A stretch of DNA of 64,000 bases from NCBI RefSeq assembly GCF_000341225.1, contig NZ_ANAC01000001.1, positions 248,001-312,000 of the forward strand. The letters are read 5' to 3'. This DNA comes from Nocardiopsis alba DSM 43377 (GTDB lineage: Bacteria; Actinomycetota; Actinomycetes; Streptosporangiales; Streptosporangiaceae). The first letter of the stretch is position 1; each line of letters starts with the position of its first letter. The translations under genes were made by a program, and so were the position numbers. Below, piece after piece: positions 1 through 8,235 of this stretch. The notes under the pieces are model-generated. The model did not search any database. It was not told where the DNA came from and worked only from the letters and a program-made list of their open reading frames with translations.

Positions 1-60
1 GGCGATGTCGACACCCGCGGCCGCGTACGCGCCCGTCGCCCCTGTGCTGTCGGCTGCCAC
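1..60 (-). CDS. purM: Phosphoribosylformylglycinamidine cyclo-ligase, first 20 codons (partial)
   Basis: Only the 5' end of the gene lies in the window; the rest runs off the left edge. The GTG at 60 is preceded by a clear ribosome-binding site (GAGGAG, complement of bases around 66-73). The 20 visible codons end in AYAAAGVDIA, the typical start of actinobacterial PurM just before its AGDRAVE motif. PurM makes aminoimidazole ribotide from FGAM with ATP in de novo purine synthesis. It lies directly downstream of purF on the same strand, the usual actinobacterial purF-purM order, which is the main support for a call made on so few residues. Confidence 0.72.
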   Translation of the reverse strand, partial: MAADSTGATGAYAAAGVDIA

Positions 61-150
61 GCGAGTTCTCCTCGTGATTCTCTGCGGTGATGTGCGGGAA
101 CGCTCCGCCGCCCCGTCTTCGGGAACGCCGGAGGAACCGGCCGGACGTGA

Positions 151-178
151 ACGTGGCGGGCCGAACGGCCCGCCACGT
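151..178 (-). terminator. Hairpin between purF and purM
   Basis: A perfect 12-bp inverted repeat (151-162 with 167-178) around a GAAC loop lies just after the purF stop codon. There is no clear T-tract, so it may be a weak terminator or a processing/stability hairpin that lowers purM expression relative to purF. Confidence 0.6.
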
Positions 179-181
179 GGA

Positions 182-1678
182 TCAATGGCCGCCTGCGGCC
201 ACCGTGGACCCCTCAGGGGTGCCACAGGACTTCTCCAGCAGGTACTTGCCCTGGGAGTCGGCGTCGACCTCCAGCGGGTAGACACCGTCGAAGCAGGCGC
301 GGCACAGCCGTTCCTTCGGCTGCTCGGACGCGGCGATGAGCTCGTCCAGGTCCACATAGGCCAACGAGTCCGCGTTGACGGACTCGGCGATCTCGTCCAC
401 CGAGAGGTTCGCGGCGATCAGCTCGGCGCGGGTGGCGAAGTCGATGCCGTAGTAGCAGGGCCACAGGACGGGCGGGCTGGAGATGCGCACGTGCACCTCG
501 GCCGCTCCGGCGTCGCGGAGCATGCGGACCAGGGCCCGCTGGGTGTTTCCGCGCACGATCGAGTCGTCCACGACCACCAGCCGTCGGCCCTCGATGACCT
601 CGCGCAGCGGGTTGAGCTTGAGCCGGATGCCCAGCTGGCGCAGGGTCTGGCTCGGCTGGATGAAGGTGCGCCCCACGTAGGAGTTCTTCACCAGGCCCTG
701 GGCGAACGGGATGCCGCTGGCCTCCGCGTACCCCACCGCCGCGGGGGTGCCCGACTCGGGCACGGGGATCACCAGATCGGCGTCGACCGGGTGCTGCCTG
801 GCGAGCCGGCGGCCGACCTCCACCCGGGTGGAGTTGACGTTGCGCCCGTTGATGGTGGTGTCGGGGCGGGCGAGGTAGACGTACTCGAACAGGCAGCCCT
901 TGCGGCGGGCCGGGGCGAAACGGCGGGAGCGGACCCCGTCGCCGTCGATGACCAGCAGCTCTCCGGGCTCGATCTCGCGGACGACCTCGGCGCCCACGAT
1001 GTCCAGTGCCGCGGTCTCGCTGGCCACGACCCAGCCGCCGGCGCCGGAGGTCTCACCGAGGCGCCCCAGCACGAACGGGCGGATTCCCTGGGGATCGCGG
1101 GCCGCGTAGAGGGTGTCCTCGTCCATGAACACCAAGGAGAAGGCGCCCTTGACCTGGGGGAGCAGTTCCAGGGCCGCGTCCTCCAGACGCAGACCCTCGC
1201 GGACCTTCGCGGCGAGCAGGTGGGTGAGGACCTCGGTGTCCGTGGTGGCCCCACCACGCTGTTCGGGCAGGGCGGCGGCCAGTTCGGGGGTGTTGATCAG
1301 ATTGCCGTTGTGGCCGAGCGCCAGACCCCCCTCGCGCGCGGTGTAGAACGTCGGCTGGGCGTTCTCCCACACCGGCGACCCGGTGGTGGAGTAACGGCAG
1401 TGGCCGATCGCGAGGTGGCCTCTCAGAGAGTCGAGAGTCGCCTCGTTGAAGACCTGGGAGACCAGCCCCATGTCCTTGTAGACGACGATCCGCTCTCCAT
1501 CGCTGGTGGCGATGCCCGCGGATTCCTGTCCGCGGTGTTGGAGCGCGTAGAGGCCGAAGTAGGTGAGCTTGCTGACTTCTTCGCCGGGTGCCCAGACCCC
1601 GAAAACGCCGCAGGCGTCCTGCGGGCCGCGTTCGAGCGGATCGAGGTCCATGGAGAGCCGGCCGTCGGAGAACGACAC
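182..1678 (-). CDS. purF: Amidophosphoribosyltransferase
   Basis: This enzyme catalyses the first committed step of purine synthesis, PRPP plus glutamine to phosphoribosylamine. The N-terminal Ntn-type glutaminase begins at the Cys of GPQDACGVFG, so a short propeptide must be removed. RHRGQESAG-like and HCRYSTTG segments belong to the glutaminase; the PRPP-binding loop VVVDDSIVRGNT lies in the C-terminal phosphoribosyltransferase domain. Length, about 498 residues, is normal. Start choice: a TAAGCT -10-like box (1685-1690) lies six bases before the GTG at 1678, suggesting leaderless translation there; GTG 1684 and ATG 1651 are alternatives. The conserved DGRL segment near the start favours a start upstream of 1651. 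purM follows downstream. Confidence 0.96.
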   Translation of the reverse strand: MSFSDGRLSMDLDPLERGPQDACGVFGVWAPGEEVSKLTYFGLYALQHRGQESAGIATSDGERIVVYKDMGLVSQVFNEATLDSLRGHLAIGHCRYSTTGSPVWENAQPTFYTAREGGLALGHNGNLINTPELAAALPEQRGGATTDTEVLTHLLAAKVREGLRLEDAALELLPQVKGAFSLVFMDEDTLYAARDPQGIRPFVLGRLGETSGAGGWVVASETAALDIVGAEVVREIEPGELLVIDGDGVRSRRFAPARRKGCLFEYVYLARPDTTINGRNVNSTRVEVGRRLARQHPVDADLVIPVPESGTPAAVGYAEASGIPFAQGLVKNSYVGRTFIQPSQTLRQLGIRLKLNPLREVIEGRRLVVVDDSIVRGNTQRALVRMLRDAGAAEVHVRISSPPVLWPCYYGIDFATRAELIAANLSVDEIAESVNADSLAYVDLDELIAASEQPKERLCRACFDGVYPLEVDADSQGKYLLEKSCGTPEGSTVAAGGH

Positions 1679-1744
1679 ACGCACAGCTTAGCCGCTGGCC
1701 GATGGCGCACGGGCACGTGGGGGCGGGGTGGGGCCGGGAACCCC

Positions 1745-2197
1745 TCACACGGCGGGGTCGGAGGGCCACAAGGGCAGCTGTTCGGAGAGGTCGGCCCGGA
1801 CCCCGCTCGCGCGCACGTCGTGCCCGGCGACGGCCTCCTCCCAACCGAGCAGCCCACAGGCCAGGCGCAGCCAGGTGACGGGATCGGTCTCGACCACCCC
1901 GGGCGGGGTCCCCCGTGTGTGCCGGGGCCCCTCCACCGCCTGGACCGCCCCGTACGGAGGCACCCGTACCTCCAGGCTCCGACCCGGGGCCCGGTCGGCC
2001 AGGATCGCCAGGCTGCACCGCACCGCGGCCTTCACCGCGGGCCGCGACGGCCCCTCGGCGCGCAGGACCGCGCGGGCACAGGCGGCCACGGCCTCCTCGT
2101 CGGTTCCGGAGAAGGGAGGTTCGCCCAGAGCGGAGAGCTGTTCGTCCAGAGCGGCGCGCAGACGCCGGACGGACGCCGGGGACAGAGCTGAAGGCAT
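1745..2197 (-). CDS. Sterol-carrier-family protein (bacterial SCP ortholog)
   Basis: A soluble protein of 150 residues resembling the bacterial SCP-ortholog family that sits next to purF in many actinomycetes. The segment from about residue 75 ([13 protein letters not shown]) to the [11 protein letters not shown] motif is the recognisable core. In this family the motif is linked to a hydrophobic ligand pocket, but the ligand is not known. It is immediately upstream of purF on the same strand, 66 bases from the purF coding start, and may be co-transcribed with it. No signal peptide or membrane segment is visible. The family call rests on pattern and position; the function is unknown. Confidence 0.75.
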   Translation of the reverse strand: MPSALSPASVRRLRAALDEQLSALGEPPFSGTDEEAVAACARAVLRAEGPSRPAVKAAVRCSLAILADRAPGRSLEVRVPPYGAVQAVEGPRHTRGTPPGVVETDPVTWLRLACGLLGWEEAVAGHDVRASGVRADLSEQLPLWPSDPAV

Positions 2198-2283
2198 GCC
2201 CGAAGCCTACGGGCGCGACGACCCGCGCGCGCTGGAGAAAGGTGAGGACGGCCCCGCGAGAAGGCACGCCGACACTCGGGAGG

Positions 2284-2305
2284 GGCGGGTGACGATCGGG
2301 TGAAC
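2284..2305 (-). promoter_or_regulatory. Weak PHO-box-like tandem repeat
   Basis: On the minus strand two adjacent 11-nt units, GTTCACCCGAT and CGTCACCCGCC, fit the GTTCAYYY-type direct repeat bound by actinobacterial PhoP. The second unit is imperfect. The site lies between the SCP-like gene and the DUF47 gene, whose relatives are linked to phosphate transport. It is much less convincing than the perfect repeat upstream of pstC at 12253-12274. Confidence 0.3.
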
Positions 2306-2488
2306 GGAAGGGGTACTTGTCATGTCGAGGAGTTGGACCCAAGGTGGACGTCGGAGGAGAGAGGTGGAGGAGTCCGCCTCTCTCCACCCCCCTGGGTGAT
2401 TCCTGTCTCATCGTTCCGCTGGCCGGCCGGGGCGGGACACGGTAGCGTCCCGAAGCGTCCCGGTGTCGTTGAGATTGGGAGGATTGCG

Positions 2489-2548
2489 GTGGAACCCACG
2501 CCCTGCTGGTGTTCACCGCGCCGACACAGGCGGATGAACAAGGGGTGA
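2489..2548 (+). CDS. Possible 19-residue leader peptide upstream of DUF47 gene
   Basis: A short GTG-initiated ORF has a very good Shine-Dalgarno sequence (GGGAGGA, 2477-2483) five bases before the start. The peptide, VEPTPCWCSPRRHRRMNKG, contains a CWC pair and an arginine-rich tail. It ends 128 bases before the DUF47 start. Nothing else in the 2198-2676 gap looks coding. It could be a leader peptide, a small protein or chance; the quality of the ribosome-binding site is the only direct support. Confidence 0.35.
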   Translation: MEPTPCWCSPRRHRRMNKG

Positions 2549-2676
2549 CCCGGACCGGACCCACCTCCCCCACACCGGGGCCCGGGCCCGGCGAGCCCTG
2601 CGCTGTCGCGCTGAAGCAACTGGTCAGCGCCCTTAACATCCACCAAGGAAGACCACCGCACCATCGGGAGAACGAC

Positions 2677-3294
2677 GTGCGCCTGCGCTTGCGCCCGCGT
2701 GATGACAGCTACTACGAGATGTTCACCGACTCGGCGAACAACCTGGTCATCGGAGCCCGCCTGCTGGTGGAACTGATGAGCGACGGAGCCGACCGGGAGG
2801 CCATCACCGAGAAGATGCGTGCCTGCGAGCACGCCGGTGACGACGCCACCCACGCCATCATGCGCCGACTCAACAAGAGCTCGGCACCTCCGCTCCACCG
2901 CGAGGACATCTACCGTCTCGCCTCCAACCTCGACGACGTCATGGACTCGATGGAGGCCGCCGTCGACCTCATCGGCCTGTACGGCCTGGAGCGTCTCCCC
3001 AAGGGGATCATCGACCAGATCGAAGTGCTCGAACGCGCCGCCGAACTCACCGCGGAGGCCATGCCCCGGCTCCGGACGATGAAGGATCTCACCCGCTACT
3101 GGATCGAGATCAATCAGCTGGAGAACCAGGCCGACCGCATCTACCGGAAACTCCTCGCCAAGCTGTTCAGCGGCGAGTACGACGCCCTCACCGTGCTCAA
3201 GCTCAAGGACGTGATCGAGGAACTCGAGACCGCCGCCGACGCCTTCGAACACGTCGCCAACACGGTCGAGACCATTGTGGTCAAGCACGGATAA
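2677..3294 (+). CDS. DUF47 (PhoU-like) protein
   Basis: A helical protein of 205 residues of the DUF47 family, relatives of PhoU that usually accompany Pit-type low-affinity phosphate transporters and are thought to modulate them. The start GTG at 2677 is chosen because GGGAG (2666-2670) precedes it at good spacing and the protein then begins with the family-typical RLRPRDDSYYEMF segment; earlier in-frame starts give a proline-rich non-conserved extension. ACEHAGDDATHAIMRRL and ENQADRIYRKLLAKLF are the two characteristic helical repeats. Unusually, no pit gene follows: the next gene is a convergent PucR regulator. Confidence 0.88.
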   Translation: MRLRLRPRDDSYYEMFTDSANNLVIGARLLVELMSDGADREAITEKMRACEHAGDDATHAIMRRLNKSSAPPLHREDIYRLASNLDDVMDSMEAAVDLIGLYGLERLPKGIIDQIEVLERAAELTAEAMPRLRTMKDLTRYWIEINQLENQADRIYRKLLAKLFSGEYDALTVLKLKDVIEELETAADAFEHVANTVETIVVKHG

Positions 3295-3348
3295 GGCCGG
3301 GGTTAGTCCGGGGGTCGGTGCACACGCCCTTCCGTGCCGGTCTCCGGG

Positions 3349-4920
3349 TCAGGGGTTGTCGGCGTAGGCCTCCAGGGTGATGGCCAGGGCCAGCCGGGCG
3401 CGGGGGTCGTCCAGGCGCAGTGCCGTCACGTCGGCCATCCTGCGCATGCGGTGTCGGATCGTGTTCGGATGGACGCCCAGTTCATGGGCGGCCCGGTTCG
3501 GGTCGCCCTGGGCGCCGAGCCAGGCGCGCAGCGTCTCGGCGTAGCGGGTGCCGTGCTCGGCGTCGTAACGGGTCAGGTCGGCGACCGGGCCGTCGGCCGG
3601 CCGACGGCCCGAGGCGGAGGCCATCCGGAGCCGGTGCACCAGGACCTCGTCCCAGGACTCGTCGTAGGCCACGGCGGGCCGGTCGGTCCCGTCGGGGCGG
3701 TCGGCGTGCAGGGCGAGGCTCTCGTCGGCCTCGCGACGGCTCGCGGGCAGCCGCGCCAGGTCCGCCGGGCCTCCGATCCCGGCGTTCACCACCACGTGCG
3801 GGGGCAGCCCTCGTGTGGTCTCGGACACCCACGCGCGCGCCGGGGCCGGGTCGGCTCCGCAGGGCAGGACCGTGTAGACGGTGCTGCCGAACACCGTGCT
3901 GCGGCCCGGCCTCGACCAGCCGAAGCCGGTGGTGGCCCGCTCGAAGGTCAGCAGGGTGGCGGAATGGCGCTCGTCGGACGTGTGCGCCTGGAGGGCGACC
4001 ACACGGTGGGGCGTCGCCGCCAGCCCGAGCCGTCCGGCCGCCTCGGTCGGATCCATGGCCCCGGCCAGCAGCCGGTTCACCAGGTCCGACTCCACCTGGC
4101 GTTCCAGGTCCGCGCTCACTCGGGTGCGCAGCATGTGCAGCGCGACGGTCCGGGCGCCCTCGGTCAGCAGCGTCGAACGCTCGGGGTCCAGTGGACGCTC
4201 GCAGGACGTCCACAGGGAGCCCAGGAACTCGCGACCCACCCGGACGGCCACGGCGGTGCGGCCGCTCAGGCCCAGGGAGGGCTCCGGCGGCAGGAACAGG
4301 GGCTCGTTCGAGGACTCCAGGTGCGCGGTGACCCCCTGGCGTTCCAGATGGCGCTGCATCTCGTCGGAGACGCGACGGCCGAGGATGGTGTCCAGCCGGG
4401 CCCGGTCGGCATCGGTCTGTCGGTCGGAGTAGGCGAGGAGCCGGTAACGGGGGTCCTCGATGGTCACCGCCCCGCCGACCTGGGAGGCGATGGTGTCGGC
4501 CAGCGCGGGCAGGTCGGCCGGTCCGCGCCCGGCCTCCGTCTCGCCGCCCTCCAGCACCAGTCCGTAGACCACTCCGGCGACCTGACCCCACGAGACCGAC
4601 GTGTCGACCACCAGAAGGGCGATGCCGTGCTCACGGGCCGCCTCGGCGGCCTCGACGTAGGGCTCGCCGCTCTCGGCGGCCTCCGGAACATGCGGTGGCC
4701 GCACCACGACGGCCATGGCGCGGGCACGCTCGGCGAGCGCGACGGCGTGCGCCGGGTCGCTCACCCCCATGGCCAACAGGACGTCGCCCTTCTCCCGGCC
4801 GGGGACCCCGGGGTCGTGCAGGGCCACGCCGCGCAGTACCGTTTCCGGCGACGGTCGTGGTCCCACCAGACGGGTCCCGTATGTGCCGAGGATGGTGACC
4901 AACCGGTCCAGCAGAACCAT
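3349..4920 (-). CDS. PucR-family transcriptional regulator
   Basis: A regulator of about 523 residues. The N-terminal half matches the purine-catabolism-regulator-like domain (LRGVALHDPGVPGREKGDVLLAMGV), which senses a small ligand in relatives. A central GGDEF-like fold region follows, and the C-terminal PucR helix-turn-helix is clear (AAHELGVHPNTIRHRMRRMADV, about 35 residues from the end). The ATG at 4920 has a strong upstream GGGAGGGG; longer starts add unconserved sequence. It is divergently transcribed from the DadA-like oxidase at 5069, so it most likely controls that gene and itself from the shared 148-bp intergenic region. The effector is unknown. Confidence 0.9.
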   Translation of the reverse strand: MVLLDRLVTILGTYGTRLVGPRPSPETVLRGVALHDPGVPGREKGDVLLAMGVSDPAHAVALAERARAMAVVVRPPHVPEAAESGEPYVEAAEAAREHGIALLVVDTSVSWGQVAGVVYGLVLEGGETEAGRGPADLPALADTIASQVGGAVTIEDPRYRLLAYSDRQTDADRARLDTILGRRVSDEMQRHLERQGVTAHLESSNEPLFLPPEPSLGLSGRTAVAVRVGREFLGSLWTSCERPLDPERSTLLTEGARTVALHMLRTRVSADLERQVESDLVNRLLAGAMDPTEAAGRLGLAATPHRVVALQAHTSDERHSATLLTFERATTGFGWSRPGRSTVFGSTVYTVLPCGADPAPARAWVSETTRGLPPHVVVNAGIGGPADLARLPASRREADESLALHADRPDGTDRPAVAYDESWDEVLVHRLRMASASGRRPADGPVADLTRYDAEHGTRYAETLRAWLGAQGDPNRAAHELGVHPNTIRHRMRRMADVTALRLDDPRARLALAITLEAYADNP

Positions 4921-5068
4921 CCCGCCACCCCTCCCATTGTTCGAAACCCACTTCACACTAGGGCGAAATTGTGCTGTCCTGACAAGGATCTTCCCGTGTC
5001 GACGGGGGAGACTCGGAGCGGGCGCGGCACCGGGTCCGCTCATCAGCATGCACTAGGGAGAACGAGCC

Positions 5069-6337
5069 ATGTCCGTGAAGGGCGCGGGGGTACCGCGTAC
5101 CGTCATCGTCGTCGGCGCCGGGATCGTGGGCCTGTCGACCGCCTGGTACCTCCAGCGGTACGGGGTCGGGGTCACGGTGGTCGAACGCGACACGGTCGCG
5201 GCGGGATCGTCCTGGGGTAACGCGGGCTGGATCGCTCCAGGGTTGACGATTCCACTGAACGACCCGTCGGTGTTCGGCCACGGGGTGAGGGCCCTCCTCG
5301 ACCCCCAGGCGCCGTTGTCCATTCCGCCCACCACCGACACCGGTCTGCTGGGCTTCCTGGCCGCCTTCGCCATCAACAGCAGGCGTTCCACCTGGGAGAG
5401 GGCGCTGGTCGGCAACGTGCCGCTCAGCTCCGTCAGCCTGGACGCCTTCACCGAGCTGACCGAGGCCGGTGTGGGTCTGAAGGACGGCCCCAAGACCGAG
5501 GACGCCCCGGTCACGGCCCTGTTCACCAGTGAGAAGCGCGCGGCGCACCTCCTGATGGAACTGGACCAGGTGCGGGCCGCCGGCCTGCCTCTCTCCTACG
5601 CGGCCCTGGACGGGGAGGCGGCGCGCTCGCAGAGCCCGTTCGTCTCCGGGACCGTTCGGGCCGGGGTACGGATCGACGGGCAGCGCTACGTCAATCCGGG
5701 CCTGTTCACGCACGCGCTCGCGGACTCGGTACGGGAACGCGGCGGCAGCGTCGTCGAAGGCTTCCGGGTGACCGGGGTGGAGGCCCGCGGGGACGGCTTC
5801 CGACTCCGTTCGGCGCACGGCGAGACCGAGTCCGCGGACGCGGTCGTCGTGGCCACCGGTGCCTGGCTGGGACGTCAGGGACGTCCCTGGGGCGTCACCG
5901 TTCCACTCAGGGCGGGACGCGGATACAGCTTCACCGCCCCGACCGACGGTCCGGTACCCGGGCCGCTCTACCTGCCGGAGGCGCGGGTGGCGTGTACGCC
6001 TCTCGCCGAGGGGCTGAGAGTCGCCGGAACGATGGAGTTCCGCGACATCGACGCCCCACTCGCGGCGGACCGGATCTCGGCGATCGCGACCTCGGCCGCC
6101 CCCTACCTGACAGGGGTCGACCTGGAGGCCCGCACCGACACGTGGGTCGGCTCGCGTCCGGTCACGGCGGACGGACTGCCGGTGATCGGAGCCACCCGGA
6201 TCCCGGGACTGTACGTGGCCGGCGGCCACGGCATGTGGGGCTTCACCCAGGGGCCGGCGACCGGCCGGCTGCTCGCCCGGGCGGTGGCGACCGGAAGCGT
6301 TCCGGCGACGCTACGCCCCTTCGACCCTCTCCGGTGA
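5069..6337 (+). CDS. FAD-dependent amino-acid dehydrogenase, DadA type
   Basis: A DAO-family flavoprotein of 422 residues. The dinucleotide-binding motif VIVVGAGIVGLSTA is at about residues 11-24, followed by ERD for the ribose and the GSSWGNAGWIAPG loop typical of the DadA subgroup (small subunit of D-amino-acid dehydrogenase). The C-terminal GHGMWGFTQGPATGRLLA segment closes the FAD site. DadA oxidises D-amino acids to keto acids, passing electrons to the respiratory chain; the exact substrate here is not determined. The divergent PucR regulator suggests substrate induction in nitrogen or amino-acid catabolism. A very strong hairpin ends the transcript at 6356-6386. Confidence 0.86.
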   Translation: MSVKGAGVPRTVIVVGAGIVGLSTAWYLQRYGVGVTVVERDTVAAGSSWGNAGWIAPGLTIPLNDPSVFGHGVRALLDPQAPLSIPPTTDTGLLGFLAAFAINSRRSTWERALVGNVPLSSVSLDAFTELTEAGVGLKDGPKTEDAPVTALFTSEKRAAHLLMELDQVRAAGLPLSYAALDGEAARSQSPFVSGTVRAGVRIDGQRYVNPGLFTHALADSVRERGGSVVEGFRVTGVEARGDGFRLRSAHGETESADAVVVATGAWLGRQGRPWGVTVPLRAGRGYSFTAPTDGPVPGPLYLPEARVACTPLAEGLRVAGTMEFRDIDAPLAADRISAIATSAAPYLTGVDLEARTDTWVGSRPVTADGLPVIGATRIPGLYVAGGHGMWGFTQGPATGRLLARAVATGSVPATLRPFDPLR

Positions 6338-6355
6338 ACGACGTTCTCGTCCACC

Positions 6356-6386
6356 GGGCGCCCCGCCGAACATCGGCGGGGCGCCC
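6356..6386 (+). terminator. Intrinsic terminator after dadA-like gene
   Basis: A perfect 14-bp stem (6356-6369 with 6373-6386), almost all G-C, with a 3-base loop ACA, followed by the pyrimidine run TTCCTCTTCC. It lies between the dadA-like gene and the greA-like gene. Confidence 0.9.
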
Positions 6387-6408
6387 TTCCTCTTCCAAGG
6401 AGTCAACG

Positions 6409-6858
6409 ATGTCCAACGACAGTACGGCCTGGCTCACGCCGGGCGCCCACCGTCGGCTCACCGTGGAGCTGGCCGCCCTCAACGGCCACACCGACACGGC
6501 CGAGGCCGAGAGTCTGGGGATCCGTCTCGCCGAGGGCAAGGACGCCCGTGAGGCGCGGATCCACAAGCTGGAGGAGCTCCTCAAGCACGCGGTGATCGGT
6601 GAGGCCCCGCCGGACGACGGTGTCGCCGAGCCCGGCATGATCCTGACCGTCCGCTATGGCGGCGAGGAGGACACGGAGACCTTCCTGCTCGGTGTGCGCG
6701 AGGGCGCGCTCGACGAGGAACTGAGCGTCTACTCTCCCCAGTCCCCGTTGGGGCAGGCCCTGCTCGGCGCGGTACGGGGCGAGGAGCGTTCCTACGCGGT
6801 CCCCAGCGGCCGGACCGTCAAGGTCACCCTCGTGGACGCGGTTCCCTACCAGGCCTGA
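6409..6858 (+). CDS. GreA/GreB-family elongation factor-like protein
   Basis: A protein of 149 residues. The C-terminal half (from GMILTVRYGGEEDTETFLLG to VKVTLVDAVPY) resembles the GreA/GreB FKBP-like domain that docks on RNA polymerase; the N-terminal half is helical with heptad character (RIHKLEELLKHA), as expected for the coiled coil that enters the secondary channel. The acidic tip that Gre factors use for transcript cleavage is not clear, so it may be a Gre-like anti-factor rather than a true cleavage factor. The ATG at 6409 has AAGGAG at 6397-6402. It stands alone between two terminator hairpins. Confidence 0.78.
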   Translation: MSNDSTAWLTPGAHRRLTVELAALNGHTDTAEAESLGIRLAEGKDAREARIHKLEELLKHAVIGEAPPDDGVAEPGMILTVRYGGEEDTETFLLGVREGALDEELSVYSPQSPLGQALLGAVRGEERSYAVPSGRTVKVTLVDAVPYQA

Positions 6859-6862
6859 AGCG

Positions 6863-6890
6863 GTGGGCCGCCCGTTGGAGGGCGGCCCAC
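6863..6890 (+). terminator. Terminator hairpin after greA-like gene
   Basis: A perfect 11-bp inverted repeat (6863-6873 with 6880-6890) around the loop GTTGGA, five bases after the stop codon. No T-tract follows, which is common for GC-rich actinobacterial terminators. Confidence 0.75.
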
Positions 6891-6927
6891 GCCGCGCTAC
6901 GGTGAGGGCCCCGTGTTCGGAGGTGCC

Positions 6928-7341
6928 ATGTCCGAAGAGATCACTCTCGACCTCGCCCGCCTGGTCCTGGACGCCCAGCCGTTCAGCTCGCTGATCGGGG
7001 CGCGGCTGGTCGGTTTCGAGGAGGGGAGCGCCGTCCTGGAGGTGGACGTCCGGGACGAACTCCTCCAGCAGAACGGTTTCCTGCACGGCGGTGTGCTCTC
7101 CTACGCGGCGGACAACGCCCTCACCTTCGCGGGTGGCAGCGTCCTGGGCGCCTCCGTGCTCACCGGGGGGTTCACGATCGAGTACCTGCGTCCGGCGGTC
7201 GGCCGGACGCTCTCCGCCCGCGCGCACGTGGTGGAGTCCACGCGACGGCGCGCGCTGTGCCGCTGTGACCTGGTGATGGTCGGCGACGAGGGGGAGCGGA
7301 CCGTCGCGGCGGCTCAGGGGACGATCACCCGGATCGAGTGA
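6928..7341 (+). CDS. PaaI-family hotdog-fold thioesterase
   Basis: A protein of 137 residues. The central motif QNGFLHGGVLSYAADNALTFA is the PaaI/YbgC hotdog signature with the HGG turn that holds the thioester; the acidic D within ADNAL is the likely catalytic position. Family members hydrolyse acyl-CoA or aromatic acyl-CoA thioesters. The ATG at 6928 is chosen over the GTG at 6913 because GGAGG (6918-6922) precedes it. Substrate is not predictable from neighbours. Confidence 0.88.
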   Translation: MSEEITLDLARLVLDAQPFSSLIGARLVGFEEGSAVLEVDVRDELLQQNGFLHGGVLSYAADNALTFAGGSVLGASVLTGGFTIEYLRPAVGRTLSARAHVVESTRRRALCRCDLVMVGDEGERTVAAAQGTITRIE

Positions 7342-7396
7342 ACCTCTCCTTTGAGCCAAGCGGGCGAATCGGGCATGGAAAAACAACCATCACATA

Positions 7397-7443
7397 CGTG
7401 ACATCACGCGGAGTGATGTGTGAACGTGGCAGAGTCACACTCT
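7397..7443. promoter_or_regulatory. Nested palindromes upstream of DUF981 gene
   Basis: Three overlapping or adjacent dyads occur within 47 bases: CGTGACATCACG (7397-7408), ACATCAC/GTGATGT (7401-7407 with 7413-7419, 5-base spacer) and AGAGTCACACTCT (7431-7443). They fill the upstream region of the membrane gene at 7484 and look like operator sequences for a dimeric regulator. The binding protein is unknown. Confidence 0.4.
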
Positions 7444-7483
7444 GTGCATGACGGCACATCGGCTCTGAAGTGGGTGCGCGACG

Positions 7484-8202
7484 ATGGGGGACTTTCTCAC
7501 CGGTGTCGAAGGCGGTCTTCGGATCGACTGGGCGACGATGCCGACCTACAACACGGTGATGGCGCTCGCGGCGGGGCCGGCCTGATCCTGGTGGTGGCCC
7601 TGGGGCGCGCGCTGCTCCAGGGGCGCAGGATCGTCCCTGACGGCTGGGCGCTCGCCTTCGCGGCCTTGGGCCTGCTGTTGACGACGACCGGCCTGCACAT
7701 GACGCTCACGTGGCCTCTGGCGGCCGGCGGGTTCCCCTTCGACAACATCATCTTCGGAGAGCCGAGCCTGGTGTTCGGTGTCCTCCTGCTGGTCGCCTCC
7801 TTCTACCTGTGGAAGCGCGGCGAGGACCTCAACGGGCGTGAACGTCCCGTCGAGCACGCCGCCCGAGTGGCCGGCCCCGTCTCGGTGCTGATCTTCGGTA
7901 TCGGCCTGGCCTCGTTCGGCATCGCCGCCGCCGGATGGGCCTTCACCCTGTTCGCCGCACCGCCGCAGGAACCGATCTCCGGCGTGTTCGGCGCCTACCC
8001 GTGGCTGGAGGCCACCTTCATCTCCGGCCTCTACGTGCTCGTGGGCATCGGCGCGGTGCTGTTCCCGTTCGCGCTCAGAGCGCTCGGCGGCCCCCTGTGG
8101 ACCGTCATCGGGATCGTGTGGGGGATCGCCGGTATCGCGTTCCTGCTCTTCGGCGCGTTGAACTACTACACGCACATCGGCCTGGTCATCAACACCATGT
8201 GA
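7484..8202 (+). pseudogene. DUF981-family membrane protein, interrupted by a -1 frameshift
   Basis: The natural start is the ATG at 7484, giving MGDFLTGVEGGLRIDWATMP and continuing to a stop near 7585. The reading frame that continues the family (AGLILVVALGRALLQGRR onward, several membrane helices, ending at 8202) is one base off. The shift falls in the GGGG run at 7573-7576: one extra G would join MALAAG to AGLILV and restore an intact protein of about 239 residues. The downstream portion has at least six hydrophobic segments and no other good start. Either the gene is broken, there is slippage on the G run, or the base is a sequencing error in a homopolymer. Function of DUF981 proteins is unknown. 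Confidence 0.72.
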
Positions 8203-8235
8203 CCTCGTGAACCGCCCCGCGCCCGGGAGGTCGGG

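Noticed and set aside
5..2191. Long plus-strand frame over purF and the SCP-like gene
   Set aside because: Antisense shadow of purF; composition is typical of a GC-rich shadow frame and no ribosome-binding site supports it.
3349..5049. Longer N-terminus for the PucR regulator beginning at 5049
   Set aside because: The extra 43 residues cover the divergent promoter region and are not conserved in character; ATG 4920 has a strong ribosome-binding site.
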